This document shows positions 53,391 to 64,000 of a stretch of DNA of 64,000 nucleotides, in pieces (position 1 is the stretch's first letter; each line of letters opens with the position of its first letter). This DNA is from Tetraselmis striata (lineage: Eukaryota > Chlorophyta > Chlorodendrophyceae > Chlorodendrales > Chlorodendraceae). A program made the translations under genes and the position numbers. The stretch is taken from contig VCJN01001460.1 in NCBI GenBank assembly GCA_006384855.1, positions 54,264 to 118,263 of the forward strand. Reading direction: 5' to 3'. The notes under the pieces are model-generated. The model made no database searches. It saw nothing but the letters and a program-made list of their open reading frames with translations, and was not told the DNA's origin.

Positions 53391-53861
53391 TATAAGAAGA
53401 AACACAATAACAATGATATAATGCTAGCATATATGCGGCAATCAATTTTAAACGGTGGTGCCTGGCGGCGTTTTCTTAATTTTGCCGCCCTTCTAATGTT
53501 GCAAAAAACCATATTACTCGAGTACATGCGCCCGCCAGCAAGAGCCGCCCACCATGATCGGAGGATCCTGAGTGCGGTAGACACGGCGGTACCACCCCCA
53601 CCTCGACGCGGTGCATGCTGATAACCCTTGATTGTAGCCGGTGGGGTGCGGTAGAGTGCTGAGCGGGGTAGCCGGTTGTCACGGATCCTTGAATCTCGCG
53701 ACGACTGGGGAGGCATACCGGGTATACGTTTCAAGTGATACTCGCTCCGTCGTAGTCCCGGTAGCTCCGTCGTAGTCGTAGTCCCGGTAGCGCCTGCGCC
53801 GGCACACCATAGGGCAGCATCCATGTACGGGGGGCTGCTACAGTAATGTACGACCTCGACC

Positions 53862-54452
53862 TTGCGTCGGAATCTCCGAGATCCGCCTACGGGTGGAGAG
53901 GGAGGTGTTTACACCTCGGACGGGGGTGGCATGCTCGCGAGGGCTATTCGAAATACAATCGCGTGTTTTTGTACTTCGCTGCGACCCGCCCAATACATGT
54001 TGGGTCTTACAATACTTGGTACCGCGCCACAACCACAGCCTTGCACGGTGGCGGCTGCAATGACTCCAACCGTACACGGGGCCAGGAAGCCGCCCTCGGG
54101 CAGTAATTTTGGCCATGACCGTGGGCACGTGGATGCCGCTCGTCGGCCGATCCGGCATGAGTTCATTTTGAGCAATTCAGAGCAATTAAAGGCATACGGC
54201 AAGCAGTGCATGCATGGGGTGTTTCCCCCGCCTTATACACCTCCGAACTCCGAGGAGGTCCGGGGACACCGCAGGCAAAAGATCAAGGCGGGGGCTGATC
54301 TCAGCAGTGCTATGGCCGAGCGGCCTAGCCGCTTGGCCGTGGTCGGTGGAGCGCAGCGCTGGAGCGGGCTGCGATTTCGGGGGACAATAAACGGCGGGAA
54401 CATGAGCATGTACGGCGGATTATGTGATCACGGGTTTCAAGGGCCGGGCTAG
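53862..54452 (+). CDS. Hypothetical 196-aa ORF in a dispersed repeat
   Basis: The start (MRRNLRDPPTGGEGGVYTSD, GGMLARAIRNTI) resembles the inverted copy at 47991-47740, which supports former coding. The middle reads ILSNSEQLKAYGKQCMHGVF and the end GGLCDHGFQGPG. No known domain is recognised. It is probably a mobile-element protein, perhaps still open by chance. Confidence 0.3.
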   Translation: MRRNLRDPPTGGEGGVYTSDGGGMLARAIRNTIACFCTSLRPAQYMLGLTILGTAPQPQPCTVAAAMTPTVHGARKPPSGSNFGHDRGHVDAARRPIRHEFILSNSEQLKAYGKQCMHGVFPPPYTPPNSEEVRGHRRQKIKAGADLSSAMAERPSRLAVVGGAQRWSGLRFRGTINGGNMSMYGGLCDHGFQGPG

Positions 54453-54855
54453 CGAGCACATGCTAGCGCCCTTGTACGAGCGTAATATATCTTGTACGAC
54501 TTGCGTGTAGTGCGTTGCACTGCTTTGGTACCAATAATGGACCGCCAACAATGCAACATGTACTTACATAACATAGCACATGTCTTTCAACATAGCTACG
54601 TGGCCTACTGATTTCCCGATGTAAGCGCGTTAAATAGCGGACCCTATGGTGATGTAGGCAAGCCCAACCGTGATGATAGGTAAAGACAGCTTATTGTCAA
54701 GACGAAAACTTGACTCGTCAGTTCTAACAAATATACAATATCGAATTTCATACTCAAGTAAAAGTAAATTTCGCTCTGGGTCATCGGCCAAAGCCGCCCC
54801 AGCACTTGACCTCGTGCGCCATCGGCATCGTATGTTTGGCGTAGCCATTAGCCTG

Positions 54856-55165
54856 TTGCCTCATTCGAATCCCAAAGGGCTAATGCATAAACCGGGTAAA
54901 CCTGTGGCACGGGCCCGGATAAAATTGATCTGAAATGACACTAGAGCCGGGAATAATCGATCCGGGGACCTCCTCTACCGAGCGGACAGACAACGAGACA
55001 TGTACAAGGTACATTTCTTGTCTTACTCTCGGTTGAGCGGTCGTCTCTTGGGCGAGAGGTCCTGGGTTCAATTCTTGGTCGATACATTTCGGCAATATCG
55101 GCCCGGCATTTCGTGGGTTTATTATCCGGTTTATGCATGAGTCCTTCGGGGTTCGAATGAGGCAA
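54856..55165. mobile_element. 310-bp MITE with ~44-bp terminal inverted repeats and a tRNA-like core
   Basis: The left end ttgcctcattcgaatccc ... gcataaaccgggtaa (54856-54899) is the near-inverse of ttatccggtttatgcat ... gttcgaatgaggcaa (55122-55165). No target duplication is clear. The core (about 55030-55090) contains gggcgagaggtcctgggttc followed by aattcttgg, which resembles the anticodon-T-arm half of a proline-type tRNA and a near B-box. The acceptor and D arms do not match, so it is not a tRNA gene. Confidence 0.75.
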
Positions 55166-55293
55166 TGGTCAAAGGGCTATGCCATATCTACGACTGCAGT
55201 TGGCGCAAGAGGTCAAGTGCTGGGGCGGCTTCGGCCGATGTCCCGGGTGAACTTCATACTCAAGCAAGTGCTACTCGCTACTCGTAGTGATAA

Positions 55294-56639
55294 TACACCC
55301 CTCCACATAAGTCCGGGTTTTGCGTTTTCGATCGCAAAGCGCATGCATGGGCGAGGATAACGCCGGCTGCATGTGCATACATGCTAACTACAGTGGGAAT
55401 AGTTCGGGCGAACGCCCATTGTGCGCTTTATACCCACCCGCGCGACAACACGACCATTTGTAGGCGCCCTTTAAAAAACGAGAAATCGGTGCATGATGCG
55501 TTGGCGCCGGAAAATTGTGGGTTGCGCCAACCGTCCAAACCTATGGAAATAGCGGTACTCGTCGCACCAAACTCGGTGAATACGGCCCTTGGCATATATA
55601 AGTTGCACACACCGTGCGTATAGGCCACTGAAAGCATGTCGCTATAGCCACGACGTGACACCCCAACGACAAGTTGGCCATTGTGGGGAGCAGTTTTGGG
55701 GTGAAAATGCTGCTGTATCCGTGGCGAACGCACGTAGGAGAGGCGCTCGATGGGCCCCTTGGCGTAGGGCGATGCTCTACTACTATGGGGGCGCGTGGTG
55801 GAATGCCAGTTGCACCGTTTCGTGGGCGGGGAGGCGCGGTAGGGGCGTGGATTTTAATTAATATGAAATTCCTTGAAAAATGCTGTGGAAAATGGCATTT
55901 TGGCTGGTAGATGTGTGTATCGCAAGGAGGCGGTACATGCCAAGTGTTGGTGGTCCGTGGTCATCCACACACATAACGCTCTCGCACAGCCGGGTATGGG
56001 GCTTAGACACGCACTTGGCGCAAAGCCACGCGCCCGACATGGGTGGGCACATGAGGCAGTGAGGGGCAACTTGGATAATCATCTTTGGGGATTTTTTCCG
56101 GGGCTCAAAAATCGATTTTTTGATTTTAGAAGATTGGTTTCGACGCAGATTTGAACAAGCAATCGCGTGGTATGTTTAAAACAATTTTCTGAGCAAACCC
56201 TGAGAAGTTATAGCGTTTTTAAAGCCAAGGAGGTCTTAGGATTGTGGCCGACATGCCATGCCAGTATCGCAACGCGACATGTACTAGCCGCCGCCCACAC
56301 GGCTGCACCCCAACCAAATGCACCCGAGCCCCTCGCCAATGTGTTTCCTCATGCGGTCATGGCCATCCCGCCGTTTGGTTGTCTATTCACGCGCGTCGGT
56401 GTGTGCGTGATACCGACCCTGGTTTTGGTGCAGTTGCAGGCGACGCCCATCTACGCACCAAGTGCAGTGTGACACCCTAAACGTCTTTAAGCTTCGGTTT
56501 GAGCCACTCGTCATGTAGGTTTTATAAAACCCTCCGAGATTCCAGGGTGTCATCTCATATACCCTACTTTCAGGTACCCTAGACTTCTGAAGTCTTGAGA
56601 CTGCCGGAAAGGGACCCCAAACTTATGTGCCGGGGTGTA
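55294..56639. mobile_element. Inverted-repeat DNA transposon copy T3 (1.35 kb), opposite orientation to T1
   Basis: The left end tacacccctccacataagt is the inverse of the right end acttatgtgccggggtgta. The length equals that of T1 within a few bases. The shared protein-like stretch now lies on the plus strand (APEPLANVFPHAVMAIPPFG, 56320-56380), so the copy is inverted relative to T1. No transposase is recognisable. Confidence 0.6.
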
Positions 56640-57622
56640 GTACCGGCCGGTACCATATTGGCACCACACTGATCGCAGCAGGCCGCGTGTCTCATGACAA
56701 CAACGCGTCATTAACGTAATGTTTTATCCGTTGTGCATCGGCACGCATTCCTGCATTCCTATCTATATGTAAACAATGTACTTATTCCTTTCTCTTAACA
56801 TGGGAACACAATAGAACATGTCATTGGTGCTGTCCGGAATCAATTTTCAAAACGACTAAGATGTATGCTCAGTTTCTTTCAAGAAAGGCAAATTATACAA
56901 TATTTTTGTATTCAAGTTCCCGAAATTCCATCCGACTATAATGGTGAGTAGGATTATCCGTAGTCGCTACTCATCAGCGACAACGCTGCTCATTGTCGTG
57001 CGTGACCCAGCCGCCACAGCAGCTGCAGCGCGCAGAATCCATATGAGAGCATGCATGCGCATGTGCTGTTCCTGCAAACTACGCGAGTACTCCTACCATC
57101 TTTTATGCTTGTACAATGCAGCATCTCGGGGCTTATCCGCAGTACTCAGTGAGTTGCTGAATCTCCATGCTCTGGTGGGTCTGTGCCAGCAGCGACCCCT
57201 TGAGCCTGTTACACTCAGCGAATGTTGAATGAATATCAAGCATCGGCACACAGAAGTGATGTTTGATTGGCTGCATCATGCGCGCAGGATATCCAACAGC
57301 CTGATCATGCCTTCAGTTAGAGTGGCAGGAATTAGCAGACACAGCAGATGCTATGATTTACACTTGTGGTGGCCAAGACAACCGGTGGCAAGGATGCACG
57401 GTGAGATAATTATACACATACATACATGCGGGCATGATGGTGCTTTTTCCTGGAGGGGAGGGGGGAATCAGTGAGAACTGCAAAGCTAATGCAGGCTTCA
57501 GCGGCAGCTGGCTACGAAGAGATGCACTAGTGGGGTGGGAAGATAGGGCACTGCCAGATCATTGATACGCTGGACTGCGACACAGCGAGCCCAGTCCACA
57601 ACAGACATCCCTTGAGTATGGC
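56640..57622. other. Downstream region of the amidotransferase-like gene
   Basis: No gene is supported. A 95-aa plus frame (56941-57228) has no motif. The 3' UTR of the minus-strand gene should lie above 57300. Confidence 0.4.
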
Positions 57623-59092
57623 CTAGAAGGCTTGCAGGCCCTCCAGGGGGAAAATGGTCTCCTCCACAGCGGTGTCATCCTGGTCCTCCGCAGTGTCAGA
57701 GCCGCTGCTGAACTCATTGCTGAGGCGTACTGGTACAGTGGGGGAGGAGCTCAGGCGTCTCGTCATCCTGTTCGCAGAGTCGTCGATGGTGACCGGCAGC
57801 AGCAGACGTGAATCAGCCTTCATGCCCGGGAGAGGCGTCGTCTCAACCTTGGGCTGCTTGTGCGGCTTGCCTGGCTTAATGCGCAGGCAGCACTCCACTG
57901 GCACCTTCACCCACTTCGAGGCGGTATTGGGGTAGTCCGGGACATCCAGGGGCACGTTGGAAAAGTGCGCCGCCCCCTCCGCGTCTAGAAAGTAGTAGAG
58001 GCTCTCCTCACCATAGGGATCTCGGGAGGCGTACACGCAGCGCTTGTCTGAATCATAGATGACAAAGGAGTAACGCCCCTGCAGAGCACCGCCACACTCA
58101 TATTTAGGCGCCAAAGCAGTTTGAGTTTGAGGACCCAATAGAAATGAAATGGGTTGCAGCAAGGGGTCAACACATTTGTGTAGTTCTCGAGGTGCATTCC
58201 GATAGGATTTCAGATTAAACCACATTCTCCCCTTGTTTTGCGCTGGAGCAGAAACAAGCACGCTCAGACAATCCAAAGCGCGGATAGGGTAAGAGAGCAA
58301 ACAACTGTGCCTGCTTTCCCATCAGTTATTGGGGGGGGGGGGGGGGGGGGGGGGTTCTGTCCACTACCTTGACATCTTGGAGCGCATCTGCCAAGCTGCC
58401 GTCGCTGCGGGTCACACGGAGCACATGCTGCAGCAGCAGCTGGGCCACTCTGGCGCCGCACTCAACGCCGCCCCCGCTTGTCACATACTCATGCTCCTCG
58501 AACGGAGAATGAATGACGCCGTCCCACGAGCCGCGCATGTTACGCGCGCCGTCAGGGGTGGACCAGCAGCTGGGCTGGAGCGCGTCGGCGTCAAACAAGT
58601 AGCCATACATGACGATGAAGGCGTCCTTGATGTGGTGCACAACCGGCTGGACGCGATACAGTTCGCCTGTTCAGGGGGGGGGCAGTAGAAGGGAGTGGTT
58701 CAGCACACCATGAAACAGTGTGCTGTGGAATCCTGGGCTCCTGACATAATGCCAGGCGTGGCATGGCACTTGCCTGCGACTTCCACCCATCCTGGCACCG
58801 CCGTCACGCCTGCACCAGGCAGTGTCAAATGGCCCTCGCGCTCGCACTCCCCGGAGCTCAGGCTGCGCTTGGAGAAGGAGGAGCCCCTGGCATGAATCGA
58901 CGAGGAGATTCCAGGGAAAGGATCGGGCCTGAACCACACCAATATATATGTAACTCTCCTACCTGCAAAGGTGTCAAGCATCGCACAGCAGACAGGCTTC
59001 CAGCGCAAGCAGTCTCGGCAAGCTCTGATGGTCAGAATGCACATCAAATTTGATGTTGCAAGTTTCCATAGGGTGGCTTGCCTGTCATGCAA
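57623..59092 (-). CDS. Class-II glutamine-amidotransferase-like protein (DUF3700 / asparagine-synthetase N-domain-like), GC-AG intron
   Basis: The last three exons are clear: one ending at 58764 (SFSKRSLSSGECEREGHLTL, GWVEVAG), 58666-58368, and 58078-57623. The second reads HHIKDAFIVMYGYLFDADAL, SWDGVIHSPFEEHEYV and ECGARVAQLLLQHVLR. The third reads GRYSFVIYDSDKRCVYASRD, PYGEESLYYFL and EGAAHFSNVPLDV. This G.YSFV.YDS ... ASRDP.G...L.Y pattern is the N-terminal-hydrolase fold of plant DUF3700 (TSJT1/AILP1) proteins and asparagine synthetase. The tail after about residue 80 of the last exon is Ser/Thr-rich and acidic. The first intron uses AG|GCAAGT, a GC-AG site, and phases agree only with it. 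A C tract lies just after the second donor. The N-terminus (ATG at 59092 or elsewhere) is uncertain and I cannot confirm the catalytic Cys. Its substrate is unknown. Confidence 0.65.
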
Positions 59093-61187
59093 GGAGCCCA
59101 GCCGCTTCAGGACTGATTTCTCGCTTGCCTTGCCAAAGGGAAGCCAGCTTGGGACTTGTGGTCCACTGCAGTAGACGCCGGAAACAAGATATGTTCAAAA
59201 ACGTCGCAAACCAGTGGCAAAGCAACCCATCCTCAGCACAAGGGTCACTTCAGGCTGTGAATGTATCCATGCACAGCCGCAAGCTGCTACATTGGCGTTA
59301 ATATGCCAGACATGGTCATTTCATTCCGCCGAAATGGAGCCCGAAAGCTAGGTGCGGCGTCGCAAGTGAGGGTGCGGTGCAAGAGCGGGGCCCGCTGCGC
59401 TGGCAGTGCTTAGAGGGGCGAGGGGGCGCCAGGCTGGCAGGTGTCCCACCTTGGCACATAACAGTAGAACGAGCCCTCTTCCATCAACGGAGGCTGGGCT
59501 GACACGCACGGGTTAAGGGGACGACTGGAGGAGACGCGGAAATTCCAGGCAGGCTTGCTCGGAGGACGGAGCTGCCAGCCGCGGCGGGTAGATGCCGAAA
59601 GGCAACGATGCGCTGAAAACGATACTTCGTACGAGCCGGCGTGGCCGCTCCCGAAACAACCGGCGCGACGAGTTTCACGAAGCTTCAGCGGCGAGAATCA
59701 GCCGGCGCGGGCGAGATTGGTATGCGGCGTCCGTAACGACCAGTGCGGGCGCAAGTGGTGCGTGTTGGCTGCTGTCAAGGGCGTGGCAGTCTGGGACTTC
59801 TGTGCTGTGATGGCCGTTTCTATCGGGAGCGCTGTCTTGTTGAAAGTACGAGTACAGGTACCGGGAGAGACGACGAATACCAGTAGTGTATGTAGTATTG
59901 TCGACGTGTTGTGCCTGGCTGGATATGCTCCCTGTTAACAGCGACCTAAAAATATGCCGGGCTTCATGGCTGTGCTTCCGCGGCCGGTGTCCAGCTTCCG
60001 GTTCAAGGTATGGGTAAGGCCCGGTGCGCCGTGTCAGCGCCTGGCGTGCCGGTGAGTCGGGGTTCCGCTGAGAGCAACGGGATCAGGCTGGGAAGCACGT
60101 GGGTCTTCGGAGGGGACACGACGATATTTACTGCCCAGCTTATCGCTCCCCGACCGGAAACGCCAGCAGCGGATGCGAGGTGGACGTGGCAGCGCTCGTA
60201 TATGGGGCTGCTTCAGACACAAATGTAGCTGCCCGGCGCGGAGTACGTGCACTCAAGCTGGTCAGCGAGGTGTGGCGAGGGACAAGGTTTTGCTCGAGGT
60301 TGGGCGCAGGGGAAGCCAGCGGCGCAGCCCCCAGGCGGCCCGCCCGCGCCGCCCGGTAAGGCAGCATCATCAACGCAGCGCCGCGGTGTAATGTTAATGT
60401 TGAGGTCGTGCGGCGCTCGGTTAGTTTCGGTACGTGATTCGCGCCGCGCGGATGGGCGAGTGGGGAAGTGTGATCAATACATACAGCGACTATACGTGAA
60501 AATATATGTACATGTGAGTGGAGTGTACATTTCTGATTTATACACATTCACACATATTAATACATATAAGCAAGTATCTTAATTTAATTCAGATATATGG
60601 ATATGTACCCTACGTACATATAATACATCCTACCATATTAATTAAGAGGTGAGTCTGTCTGTCGCCGACTCTCGGAACGGTTTCGCATATATCTAATTAG
60701 AAATTAGATACATCGAAAATGTATCCGTTATGGATTCCGTAATAATTCAGCGCTGAGACTCGGTACCGTACACCCGGTAGTACAGTCGCCGGGCCACCCA
60801 CGGCCGTCCGATCAAGCGAGCGGGCACGCGGTCATCAGCGGGCAGCGGGCGAGCGAGCGGCGGTCCGATGAGTGCCCTAAAAATAGATTCCGTCATAATT
60901 CCGCGTAGGCCAAAATAACAGTCGCGCTTACGTTCTGACTGCTTGTACCTTTACGGGTACCGGCCGGCCGGCCGCCGCCGGCCGGGCCGGTCGTCGCCGT
61001 TTGTCATATCTACGGGGCGGGCATGGCGCGAAGCGCCGAGCCCGCCGCATGGACCGGACCCGGACGCCGACGCCATCGTTCGTCCGTCGCCGGACGCCGG
61101 ACAACCATCGCCCGTCCGCCTCGCCGCCCGTCCATCGACGGACGAGGTGCCCGGCGGGTCAGCGGACGCGGGGTTGTACAATGAATA
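59093..61187. other. Intergenic, no supported gene
   Basis: The stretch is GC-rich to 60450, then AT-rich (60480-60730), then GC-rich again. Open frames such as plus 59592-59810 (Arg/Ser-rich) and 60099-60359 have no motif. A short pair, gattccgtaataattc (60732) and gattccgtcataattc (60887), is the only repeat I see. Confidence 0.4.
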
Positions 61188-62176
61188 GCGACTGCTACGA
61201 TCGATCCTTGCGGCTCTCTGGATTCCACACTCCTGCAGCGGGTTCACTTATTGTAATACAATATATATCTGTACATAAAAAGGTCTCAGTCGCCTTAGAG
61301 AGGTTGCTTCTCTCCACGATCCAGCCGGCACTCTTGTATACTACGCGTGGTCTTTGGTCGTGCGCACAGTGATATATTGCGCAGGGTTGAAAGGCTTTGC
61401 GCTTGGAGAGGTCACAATCCCGGACTTGTCCAACTGTGACGAGGACTTCGCAAATATCATTCCAATCCGCGAGTTTTTCGCCATCCCGCCGGCCTTGAAT
61501 GGCTTCTCCGAAACTTGTGCCGCCGCCTGTATCTCTTACGGCCACCTCAGAGTCGAGATTGTTGATCCAAAGGTGAAGAGGTCTCATAGCGGTGACATCA
61601 ACATGTTATGCGCCTGAGGAGTCAACCTCGTCACCAACAAGGTTTCGGGGCTACCTTACATTTTCAGCTTCCCATCCGATAAGTTCGTCGCCCTGCCGGC
61701 GGAATTTGAATTCCGTTCTCCCAAGCTACAAGACTGCAATATGGTGGCGCAAAGCTACAAGGTAAAAAGCCCATCAATGATCTGATAAACCTCTCCGGAA
61801 CAAACGTAAATCCGAAATAATATACGATGCGACAAGACATGTCTTTTTATTGTGAAACAGAGGAACCCTTCCTTATCCGCCGAAAACTTTTAGTGTCCGT
61901 CCCGGTAGTCAAGCAATAAGGAGTCATCCCCTATAACTACGAGCACCTCGCTCTGACTATGGCCAACTTCAAGGAGCAAGTTACGAAATTCGAAGGCGGG
62001 GAGTCGCGGAGGTTGGCGGATGCTGTGGGATGCGGATGTTGGCGGATGTTGATGCGGATGGTTGGCGGATGCGTGGGATGGATTTTACGGGGCGGAACAA
62101 TACTAGAATGTGGCGACTACTACGATCGATCCTTGCGGCTCTCTGGATTCCACACTCATGCAACGGGTCTACTTGT
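61188..62176 (+). other. Decayed coding region flanked by 64-bp direct repeats
   Basis: The repeats at 61188-61251 and 62113-62176 (gatcgatccttgcggctctc, then tggattccacactc) agree at about 58 of 64 positions. Between them the plus strand reads a protein-like chain: VTIPDLSNCDEDFANIIPIR, PPALNGFSETCAAACISYGH, then after a stop LVTNKVSGLPYIFSFPSDKF, ALPAEFEFRSPKLQDCNMVA, and after further stops and a shift EEPFLIRRKLLVSVPVV and PYNYEHLALTMANFKEQVTK. The chain is well balanced in composition and not low complexity, so it was a real protein. I do not recognise it. It could be an endogenous viral or mobile-element structural protein; that is a guess. At least three stops make it a pseudogene. Confidence 0.5.
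62000..62075. repeat. Short tandem repeat of ggcggatg(t/c) units
   Basis: Irregular copies of ttggcggatg and tgatgcggatg lie just inside the right-hand 64-bp direct repeat. Confidence 0.6.
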
Positions 62177-63134
62177 ATATTATGTATTGCCGTAAATGAC
62201 ATGGCTCATGGCGTTTTGGCTTCTGTCTGACTCTCCACGGGTGACGCCCTTGCTTGGCAGTGGGCGTGCTGCTACATGTCGGCATGGTAGTCCGCAGGCT
62301 ATTGGTTATTGGTCGGCAGGCGGGCGGCCGGTCGGTCGGTAGTCCGTGGGCGGCCGCACGGCCGTCTGGCGTGGTTATTGGTCGGATTAGCGACCGGGCC
62401 GGCCCTCCCCGGTGGGGTGGGGACGACCGGCTTGGTCGCAGCCTTTGACTCGGTTCGGGCTCGGTCGTTGGTAGCGGATAGAGAGGGCTCCCCCGCTGTC
62501 AGAGGTGGTGCGGTACCGGCCGGACGCCGATCGCTCGCGCGCGTGGAAAGTGCGGCGCACTAGAGTGGCCGCGGAAATCGGAAGTAGATTGGTCGGGTAG
62601 TACGGGGCCCGGATCTCGCCCCAGTGGCGCTTGAAAGCGGCGGCCTCCGGCGGAGCCGAGGCTGGCTCCTCCAAGGCATTTGGTGTGCCGGCGCGTCGTT
62701 GACGGCGCGCAACGGATCGTCGCTGGGGGGCGGGCGATCATCGGCCGCTCCAACGAAAAATATACAAAATCGCCATGAAGCATGCGATCTTTCTAAGAGC
62801 ACACGGGCGCGCGCGCGGTTCGGTGAAAGGCACACCGGTCTCCGGGGTCGTACAATCTTGGGGCTTGAAATTCTCGAGGCGGAGGTTTAGAGCTCGGTTG
62901 CGGCGGCTCTAGGCCGACGGCTGAAGGGGGGCGGGGCGGGGGTGGGGAGGCCATGGTGGCGGCGGGCGCTTCTGGAGAGGCCACACTCCGCCGACCTTAT
63001 CCGCTAGTGCAGCTGCAACACATGGTATGAAGTACTACTTCCCTAACACGTGTAAAAGCGGCGGGAAAGTATGAAGTCGAAATCATGGAAAAGTTAGAGC
63101 AAAAATTACAAAAAATGCACAAAACTGCGTACTT
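62177..63134. other. Unassigned GC-rich sequence
   Basis: No gene is supported. Frames here are short and shaped by cggcc-type simple sequence. Composition drops sharply in GC after about 63000, where the retroelement remnant starts. Confidence 0.4.
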
Positions 63135-64000
63135 CACCACGAGTTTTTGGTACGGGCCAATCTTTGACTGCGGCTACTTTCGACTCATACATTTAGCTTA
63201 CCATCAGATATAGTATAACCCAAATATTCCATTGACGTCGTACCGAAAAACCATTTTTTACCTGTAATCGCAAGATAATTTTACTATACCATTCCAATAG
63301 GTTCCCGGTGATCAGCACAATTTCCCGAAAAAATATTAATATCATCAAGACATACAACAACGAATTTACGCAGAAGGGGCGTAACATGTCATTCATATAC
63401 GATGGAAACTCGCAGGGGCATTGCACAGACCAAATGGCATAGCAGTCGATTCTGATAATAATCCATCAAGTGTTTTAAAATGCGGTCGTATGTGTATCCT
63501 TCTCAGCTATATAGCAGCATGCCAATAATGAGAGATTAGGTCTAGGACTCTACGTGGTTATAGCATCGAGCTTCCCGTAATTCATCAAGAGTTTCATCGA
63601 TACGCGGCAATAGATACGCATCCCATCGAGTAAAATCATTTAGAGCACGAAAACCGACACATAATAACCTAAGAGACCCATCCTTCCTAACAAAAGAATA
63701 GGCGAGCCAAATTCATATTGACTAGGACAAATAAGTCTGGCATCAATAGATGAGTTGGCGATCTGACTCGGCATGTTGACCTAGGGACAACCGATTGAGA
63801 CGTTTCTTCATAGTATCAGTAAGATCAATCGTATTGTCCCATGGTCGATGCTGCGGAAAACGATCAATAGGTTTCAAAACATCCGGAAATGCCCCATAAA
63901 GAATTTTACGAACAGTCTCCTTATGTCCAATTAGCATCGAATTGTCAAAATGCCTATCAAGATAATTTAATCACATACAGTTATTTGGACAATAGAACTC
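63135..64000 (-). pseudogene. Ty3/gypsy-type retrotransposon pol fragment (reverse transcriptase), runs off the right edge
   Basis: Reading leftward from 64000, the minus strand shows the pre-RT segment (AFPDVLKPIDRFPQHRPWDN, TIDLTD), then FGSPIL, DGSLR, ALNDFTRWDAYLLPRIDE and TLDELREA. AMPFGLCNAPASF follows, then YMNDMLRPF, CLDD-like and ILIF-like pieces of the catalytic region, and SMEYLGYTISDGKL. This is the standard order of Ty3/gypsy reverse transcriptases (fingers, palm and the box after YxDD). The frame changes many times and several stops occur, so it is inactive. The low GC compared with the neighbourhood supports a separate origin. Confidence 0.75.

Noticed and set aside
55020-55095. 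A tRNA-Pro gene inside the MITE
   Set aside because: Only the 3' half resembles a tRNA; the acceptor and D arms are missing.
59592-60359. Open frames rich in Arg, Ser and Ala (plus strand)
   Set aside because: No motifs, no splice pattern and GC-driven composition; the region is more likely the upstream region of the amidotransferase-like gene.

Overview
The window looks like nuclear DNA of a eukaryotic alga, most likely a green alga (a prasinophyte or relative). The reasons are: (1) protein genes broken by many short GT-AG introns; (2) a plastid-type HrpB DEAH helicase whose N-terminus resembles a transit peptide; (3) a PUFA-type ELO fatty-acid elongase; (4) a plant-type zinc-finger/OCRE splicing factor (ZOP1-like); and (5) possible TGTAA polyadenylation signals, the usual signal in green algae, 90-140 nt after some stop codons. 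The species cannot be fixed from the sequence alone. A peculiarity is that many introns carry long C homopolymers on the transcript strand, often just after the 5' splice site.

Host genes lie in small islands: an HrpB-like helicase (minus, 1-1963, running off the left edge); a small unknown three-exon gene (plus, 4523-5567); a ten-exon membrane-anchored UBX protein (plus, 14109-17500) convergent with an intronless ELO elongase (minus, 17949-18926); an eight-exon ZOP1/WBP4-type splicing factor (plus, 39394-41415) convergent with a five-exon SRP40/Nopp140-type nucleolar protein (minus, 42602-44346); and a class-II glutamine-amidotransferase-like protein (minus, 57623 to about 59092). I rebuilt exons by reading splice sites and frame; phases are consistent throughout for the UBX, ZOP1-like and Nopp140-like genes. 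These genes share no pathway.

The rest is mobile-element sequence, much of it nested. The most interesting family is a two-ORF tyrosine-recombinase element: an ORF1 with an Arg/Gly-rich tail followed by a recombinase, with no reverse transcriptase between them. One nearly intact copy (20335-23561) has split direct repeats (A1 ... B1-A2-B2) like Ngaro/PAT/DIRS retroelements; its 183-bp A repeats look identical. A second copy of the family spans 23946-36318 because two other elements jumped into it: a 1.8-kb element (25702-27487) and a 7.3-kb terminal-inverted-repeat element (28137-35444) with CACTG termini and a perfect TCG target duplication. A third, truncated copy lies on the plus strand at 44744-46605. 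The 7.3-kb element has no transposase that I recognise. It carries a BED-finger/Tudor-like gene, a Cys-rich ORF, a 371-bp tandem repeat and a 30-bp GC-rich minisatellite.

Other repeats are: an LTR-like element (6623-11018) interrupted by a 1.34-kb inverted-repeat transposon (9575-10915) that has relatives at about 52140-53390 and 55294-56639; a reverse-transcriptase remnant between 130-bp direct repeats (11184-13306); a 660-bp foldback element made of two long hairpins with 9-bp flanking duplications (46985-47646) and a tRNA-like apex; a 310-bp MITE (54856-55165); a decayed coding region between 64-bp direct repeats (61188-62176); and a frameshifted Ty3/gypsy reverse transcriptase running off the right edge (63135-64000).
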